NCBI GenBank assembly: GCA_002497345.1
Contig: DANS01000036.1
Coordinates: 20,768-82,096 of the forward strand
Reading direction: 5' to 3'
DNA: 61,329 nt
Source of the DNA: Thermoproteus sp. UBA157
GTDB taxonomy: Archaea; Thermoproteota; Thermoprotei; Thermoproteales; Thermoproteaceae
Below are positions 58,292 to 61,329 of the stretch, one piece after another (the stretch's first letter is position 1; each line of letters starts with the position of its first letter). The position numbers were made by a program, and so were the translations under genes. The notes beneath the pieces were generated by a model. The model saw only the letters and a list, made by a program, of their open reading frames with translations. It did not search any database and had not been told where the DNA came from.

Positions 58292-58372
58292 GGCCCCCCA
58301 TATCCGATCTTATTTAAAATTTGTCGGGCCGAACGGCTTGCGAGGATTTAAAACCCCTGCGTAGTGCAATAC

Positions 58373-58705
58373 GTGAGCGTTAAACGGATCAGGCGGTCGG
58401 AGGATGTGACGAACGCGAAGGCATTGGAGATACTCAAGCAGTTTGCGCAGAGCTTCGAGCTCAACGAAATGCAGAGGAAGACCATCGACTTCTTGGAGAA
58501 GTCCGTGACGTTGAGCGCCGAGGCGGCCGAGGCGAAAGTCAACGAGTTGGTGTCCAGGTTCGGGTTCACCCGCGTGACCTCGATACAGCTGGTGAACCTC
58601 ATGCCCGAGACGCCGGATGAACTGAAGGCGCTCCTCCAGATGTTGGAGCGCCGCGAGTTCTCGGACGAGGAGATCAAGGAGATGTTGAAGGTGCTCAGAT
58701 CATGA
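58373..58705 (+). CDS. rpoF: RNA polymerase subunit Rpo4 (RpoF)
   Basis: Rpo4 pairs with Rpo7 in the polymerase stalk. From this GTG the 110-residue protein begins SVKRIRRSEDVTNAKALEIL and has LSAEAAEAKVNELVSRFGFT and the helical C-terminus. TATA (tttaaaa, 58347-58353) lies about 23 bases before this GTG and only 14 before the GTG at 58364, so the shorter start is preferred. It overlaps the DUF655 gene by four bases, an order conserved in archaea. Confidence 0.9.
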   Translation: MSVKRIRRSEDVTNAKALEILKQFAQSFELNEMQRKTIDFLEKSVTLSAEAAEAKVNELVSRFGFTRVTSIQLVNLMPETPDELKALLQMLERREFSDEEIKEMLKVLRS

Positions 58706-59283
58706 AACGCAGGGAGGAGTACGGATACGTAATCGACATCATACCGCCGGAGCTCGCCGCGTATAAGCTCCCGGCTAAGATCCGCAGGGAGTTCTCCCGG
58801 GATTCCACCTACGCCCACATCTTGGGCGAGGAGCGCTTCACCCTCCTCGAGGTCACGCTCAAGCCCGGGGCGAGGGTCGAGATAGGGGAAAGGGTCTACA
58901 TAGGGCTCGGCCAGAGGGATAAGGTGGACAAGATAGTCCGCAGAATAAGATATGAGGACCTCCAGCCGCCAGCCAGAGAGGCTTTGACCCAAATAGTCCG
59001 ACAAATAGTTTCCTCCCAAGAGCAGAAGTTCGTGGATTGGTTCAACAAGGCAGGGCCCCTTACGATTAAGATGCATTCGCTCGAGCTCTTGCAAGGCGTC
59101 GGCAAGAAGAAGGTGCAGGAAATACTCTCAGAGAGGAGGACGAAGCCCTTCTCGAGCTTCGAGGACATAAAAAAGAGGGTGGGGATAGACCCCCTCGAAC
59201 TCATAGTTAATAGAATCTTGACGGAAATACAAGGGAAAGACCCATATTATATATTCGCCGCGCCCCCGCCCGAGGTCAGTTGA
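58702..59283 (+). CDS. DUF655 family RNA-binding-like protein
   Basis: The 193-residue protein has the DUF655 features: EYGYVIDIIPPELAAYKLPA at the start, an S1-like strand region (VTLKPGARVEIGERVYIGLG) and a helix-hairpin-helix near 130-180 (LLQGVGKKKVQEILSERRTK, FEDIKKRVGIDPLELIVNRI). The archaeal family is next to Rpo4 in many genomes and often followed by KsgA, which is not present here. RNA binding is likely; the exact role is unknown. Confidence 0.88.
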   Translation: MKRREEYGYVIDIIPPELAAYKLPAKIRREFSRDSTYAHILGEERFTLLEVTLKPGARVEIGERVYIGLGQRDKVDKIVRRIRYEDLQPPAREALTQIVRQIVSSQEQKFVDWFNKAGPLTIKMHSLELLQGVGKKKVQEILSERRTKPFSSFEDIKKRVGIDPLELIVNRILTEIQGKDPYYIFAAPPPEVS

Positions 59284-59284
59284 T

Positions 59285-59683
59285 CTACTTGACCCTCGTG
59301 ATCTTGTACCTGTCGAGGATCTGCCAAACCTCCACCTCAACGCCCGACGCCAACTTGCCCCTCGCTTCCTCCTCCACATACTTCATGGGAACCTCTATGG
59401 TCTTGTAGTCGCGCATGTCCATGAGCTGGATGGTGTCGCCCGATATCGACAACACTTGCGCCGTGAACTTCTCTATTATGGGCACCTCCACTTGGGTATC
59501 GACGGGGACGCTCAAGGTCCTCTTGACGTTGTCGAAGAGCCCAACGGCGACGACCCTCGCCTTCGCTGAGCCGTGTTTGCCCGTCTTGGACTTCTCGATC
59601 TCCACAACTCGGCAAGGCTCCCCGTCTATCACTATGTAGGAGCCCTCCTTCAGCTCGCCCACCTCTACATATTTAGTGCTCAT
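59285..59683 (-). CDS. translation initiation factor aIF5A
   Basis: aIF5A helps the ribosome make difficult peptide bonds. The 132-residue protein has the hypusine or deoxyhypusine site in EIEKSKTGKHGSAKARVVAV (the Lys after TG) and the C-terminal OB fold (YKTIEVPMKYVEEEARGKL). It ends one base from the DUF655 stop on the other strand. Confidence 0.95.
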   Translation of the reverse strand: MSTKYVEVGELKEGSYIVIDGEPCRVVEIEKSKTGKHGSAKARVVAVGLFDNVKRTLSVPVDTQVEVPIIEKFTAQVLSISGDTIQLMDMRDYKTIEVPMKYVEEEARGKLASGVEVEVWQILDRYKITRVK

Positions 59684-59719
59684 AGACGCTGTGGAAAACC
59701 CGGTTTAATAATGTTCGCC

Positions 59720-60439
59720 TCACAATCGCCGCTCGGCCCGCCTCCTCAGCACCACCAACTCGAGCTTCCTGCCATCGCAGGTCTGGAGGAGCAGAGTGCC
59801 CCTGACCTCGTACTTCTTGACTAGCTCCGCCAGCTCGCCCTCGTCCCTCACGGCCTTTATGCGGAACTTGCCGTAGTCCATATCAACTAGGCCGCAAGCG
59901 AGGCATGTGCCCAACGCTTTGTCCACGGCGTTTGAGGCGCACACGTATCTAGCCTTGCTCACGAGGTGGCCGAGCTTGCCCACGTCGTCCAAGATGGGGT
60001 TGAAGGCCAAGGCCACGAGCTTGGCGTTGGGGATCTCGCCCTTGAAGGGCCTCAGCGCTTTGGCGTACGCCTCCAGCTTCTTGGGGTCTACGGACTCGGT
60101 GTACAACACGACGTCTGCGTTGGACAACACCTTGATGGCGTCCGGCGTGAGATCCCCGCTCACGTCTATTAAATACAGCCCCTCCAGCTCCGGCGCTGGG
60201 TAGAGCTTGTCCAACACGACGCGGTGGAGCAATCTTCTGCCCTTGGCAGGGTCTATCACGCTGACTATGTAGCCCAGCTCGCGGAGCTTCACCAACGCCG
60301 AGCGTAAGGCCCTCGTGGATAGCCCTGTGCCCCTCCTGATGTCGTCGAAAGTGAGCCACGCTCTCGAGTTGTAGAGGGCCTCGAACGCCATGTAGTAGAG
60401 CACTAGCCGCTGGGCCGGCGTTAGCTCAGCGCTTGACAT
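59720..60439 (-). CDS. HTH-containing protein of unknown function
   Basis: The 239-residue protein begins with a winged helix (AWLTFDDIRRGTGLSTRALR, SALVKLRELGYIVSVIDPAK) and then a Rossmann-like domain (VVLYTESVDPKKLEAYAKAL, NAKLVALAFNPILDDVGKL) with C-x2-C in GTCLACGLVD. The combination of DNA-binding head and possible ligand-binding body suggests a regulator. It overlaps the ThiF-like gene by 14 bases, so the two are co-transcribed. Family unknown to me. Confidence 0.6.
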   Translation of the reverse strand: MSSAELTPAQRLVLYYMAFEALYNSRAWLTFDDIRRGTGLSTRALRSALVKLRELGYIVSVIDPAKGRRLLHRVVLDKLYPAPELEGLYLIDVSGDLTPDAIKVLSNADVVLYTESVDPKKLEAYAKALRPFKGEIPNAKLVALAFNPILDDVGKLGHLVSKARYVCASNAVDKALGTCLACGLVDMDYGKFRIKAVRDEGELAELVKKYEVRGTLLLQTCDGRKLELVVLRRRAERRL

Positions 60440-61160
60440 AGCCGCAGACGGGACAGCCCTCGTCCCGCGCCAGCTCTATCTCGTCGACGGACATATGTTT
60501 TAGGTCGACCACGAGGAGCTTGCCGGCTAGCGAGGGCGCGCCGATCGCGACCTTGAAGGCCTCGAGCGCCATCAACGACGCCACGACCCCCACCACGGGG
60601 CCGAGCACCGGGCAAACCCCTTGGGGGCAGGAGGGGAGGGATCTCAACCTCCCGAACAGTTCCTCGAGACACGGCGTCACGCCGGGTATCACCGTCGTCA
60701 CGTGGCCGTACCATTCCTGCACGGCTCCGTGAACCAGCGGCTTGAGCGCCTTTACGGCGGCTCTGTTGACCACATGACGCGTAGCCCAGTTGTCCAAGGC
60801 GTCGACCAACACGTCGGCCTTCCCGGCGAGTTCGCCCGCGAGCGATGGGCTTATCTCCTCGGCTATTGGCTCCACCTCGACCTCCGGGTTGATATCGCCT
60901 AGGCGCTTGGCGGCGGCCTCGACCTTGTACTTGCCCACGTCCGAGGTCGAGTAGAGGACTTGTCTGTGGAGATCCGACAACGCCACCTTGTCCGAATCGA
61001 CCAGATAGAGCTTCTTGAAGCCGCCGGCGGCCAGATAATAGGCCACGTGAGTGCCGAGGCCTCCGACGCCGAAGATCGCCGCGGAGGTAGCCCTAATTCT
61101 CCTCTGGCCCTCCTCGCCTATAACGGCGACTTGTCTGCTATATCTGTCTAACAGCTTCAC
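60426..61160 (-). CDS. ThiF/MoeB/HesA family adenylyltransferase
   Basis: E1-like proteins of this group activate the C-terminus of a ubiquitin-like sulfur carrier by adenylation. The 244-residue protein has RYSRQVAVIGEEGQRRI, the ATP loop IFGVGGLGTHVAYYLAAGG, DSDKVALSDLHRQVLYS, VDALDNWATRHVVNRAAVK, and a C-terminal zinc Cys pair (CPVCG). It could serve molybdopterin or tRNA thiolation; MoaB and a MobA-like gene are elsewhere in the window. TATA (cttatatatt) supports the GTG at 61160. Confidence 0.88.
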   Translation of the reverse strand: MKLLDRYSRQVAVIGEEGQRRIRATSAAIFGVGGLGTHVAYYLAAGGFKKLYLVDSDKVALSDLHRQVLYSTSDVGKYKVEAAAKRLGDINPEVEVEPIAEEISPSLAGELAGKADVLVDALDNWATRHVVNRAAVKALKPLVHGAVQEWYGHVTTVIPGVTPCLEELFGRLRSLPSCPQGVCPVLGPVVGVVASLMALEAFKVAIGAPSLAGKLLVVDLKHMSVDEIELARDEGCPVCGYVKR

Positions 61161-61329
61161 GACGTATGCGTTCGGCTCAATATATAAGAGCTATTACGCC
61201 TGACGTGGCGGGGAGGACCGGAGCGGCCCAGTAGGCATAGCACCTAATGCCTCCCTTTCAATTCCGGGCGCCCCGGGGGCACGGGGCCCGCGCGGGCGGG
61301 GCCGCGCCCAGTCGACGGCCTCCTCGGCC
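61161..61329. other. window end, intergenic
   Basis: The first 30 bases are the promoter of the ThiF-like gene on the minus strand (cttatatattg). The rest is very GC-rich with no ORF I can support. The bases ctttcaatt at 61256-61264 look on the minus strand like the attgaaag end of crenarchaeal CRISPR repeats, but there is a single copy at the window edge. Confidence 0.35.

Noticed and set aside
61250..61270. CRISPR repeat end (attgaaag on the minus strand)
   Set aside because: Only one short match at the window edge, with no second copy or regular spacing.
1..61329. tRNA and rRNA genes
   Set aside because: T-arm patterns (GGTTCRANYCC and complements) were looked for by eye in the gaps; hits such as 2965 and 10853 lie in a coding region or promoter and lack an acceptor stem.

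Overview
The window looks like chromosome of a hyperthermophilic crenarchaeon of the Thermoproteaceae (Thermoproteus/Pyrobaculum type). Supporting signs are the high GC content, archaeal and eukaryote-like information proteins (EF-1alpha, TFB, a TFE-beta subunit with an Fe-S cluster motif, Gar1, SRP19, Rpo4, S4e, S8e, S10, L21e, aIF5A, archaeal CCA enzyme, GatD), a class II lysyl-tRNA synthetase, a PaREP1 protein, archaeal lipid enzymes, and many genes whose TATA box sits only about 22-25 bases before the start codon, so their mRNAs should be leaderless. I used that spacing to choose starts. The genus call is inference; no rRNA or tRNA gene was found.

Layout. 1-3.6 kb: the tail of a PaREP1 gene, a radical SAM enzyme, and a wHTH-thiL-membrane protein operon. 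3.7-6.5 kb: isoprenoid genes (DUF92 protein, prenyl diphosphate synthase, isopentenyl phosphate kinase). 6.5-15.9 kb: ZPR1-type zinc protein, HD phosphohydrolase, GatD, two surface-anchored unknowns, TatA, a four-gene operon (phosphoesterase, LysE exporter, FAD oxidoreductase, MobA-like) and LysRS. 15.9-18.1 kb: a scar of decayed coding DNA around a one-HKD phospholipase-D-like gene. 18.1-26.2 kb: membrane glycosyltransferase with phosphohexomutase, DUF763, a broken aspartic protease gene, a pair of glycoprotein-like surface genes, two unrecognised genes and RidA. 26.3-34.9 kb: EF-1alpha, S10, then an MFS carrier divergent from a peptide-modifying-type radical SAM/SPASM enzyme, followed by a presenilin-type intramembrane protease, a small unknown, translin, a tiny overlooked ORF and an amidase; then hydrolases. 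34.9-45.5 kb: UspA, geranylgeranyl reductase family protein, CBS and PhoU regulators, MoaB, a broken secreted-protein gene, LOG protein, sugar kinase, CPBP protease and a MoxR-VWA module. 45.5-61.3 kb: S4e, a PLP enzyme, sugar kinase, a serA-aminotransferase-DUF89 operon, then a dense information-processing block (CCA enzyme, ThpR, TFE-beta, TFB, Gar1, S8e, SRP19, GPN GTPase, L21e, Rpo4, DUF655, aIF5A) and a ThiF-like enzyme.

Items most worth attention: two C/D box sRNA genes with identical 12/3/12 geometry; the serA-aminotransferase-DUF89 operon, which suggests DUF89 as the missing phosphoserine phosphatase; the MFS/radical SAM/presenilin cassette, which looks like a peptide-maturation system; a T-run in the moxR gene where one frame change joins it to the next ORF; DUF92 beside isoprenoid kinases; and three decayed genes. 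Convergent neighbours almost always end within a few bases of each other or overlap.
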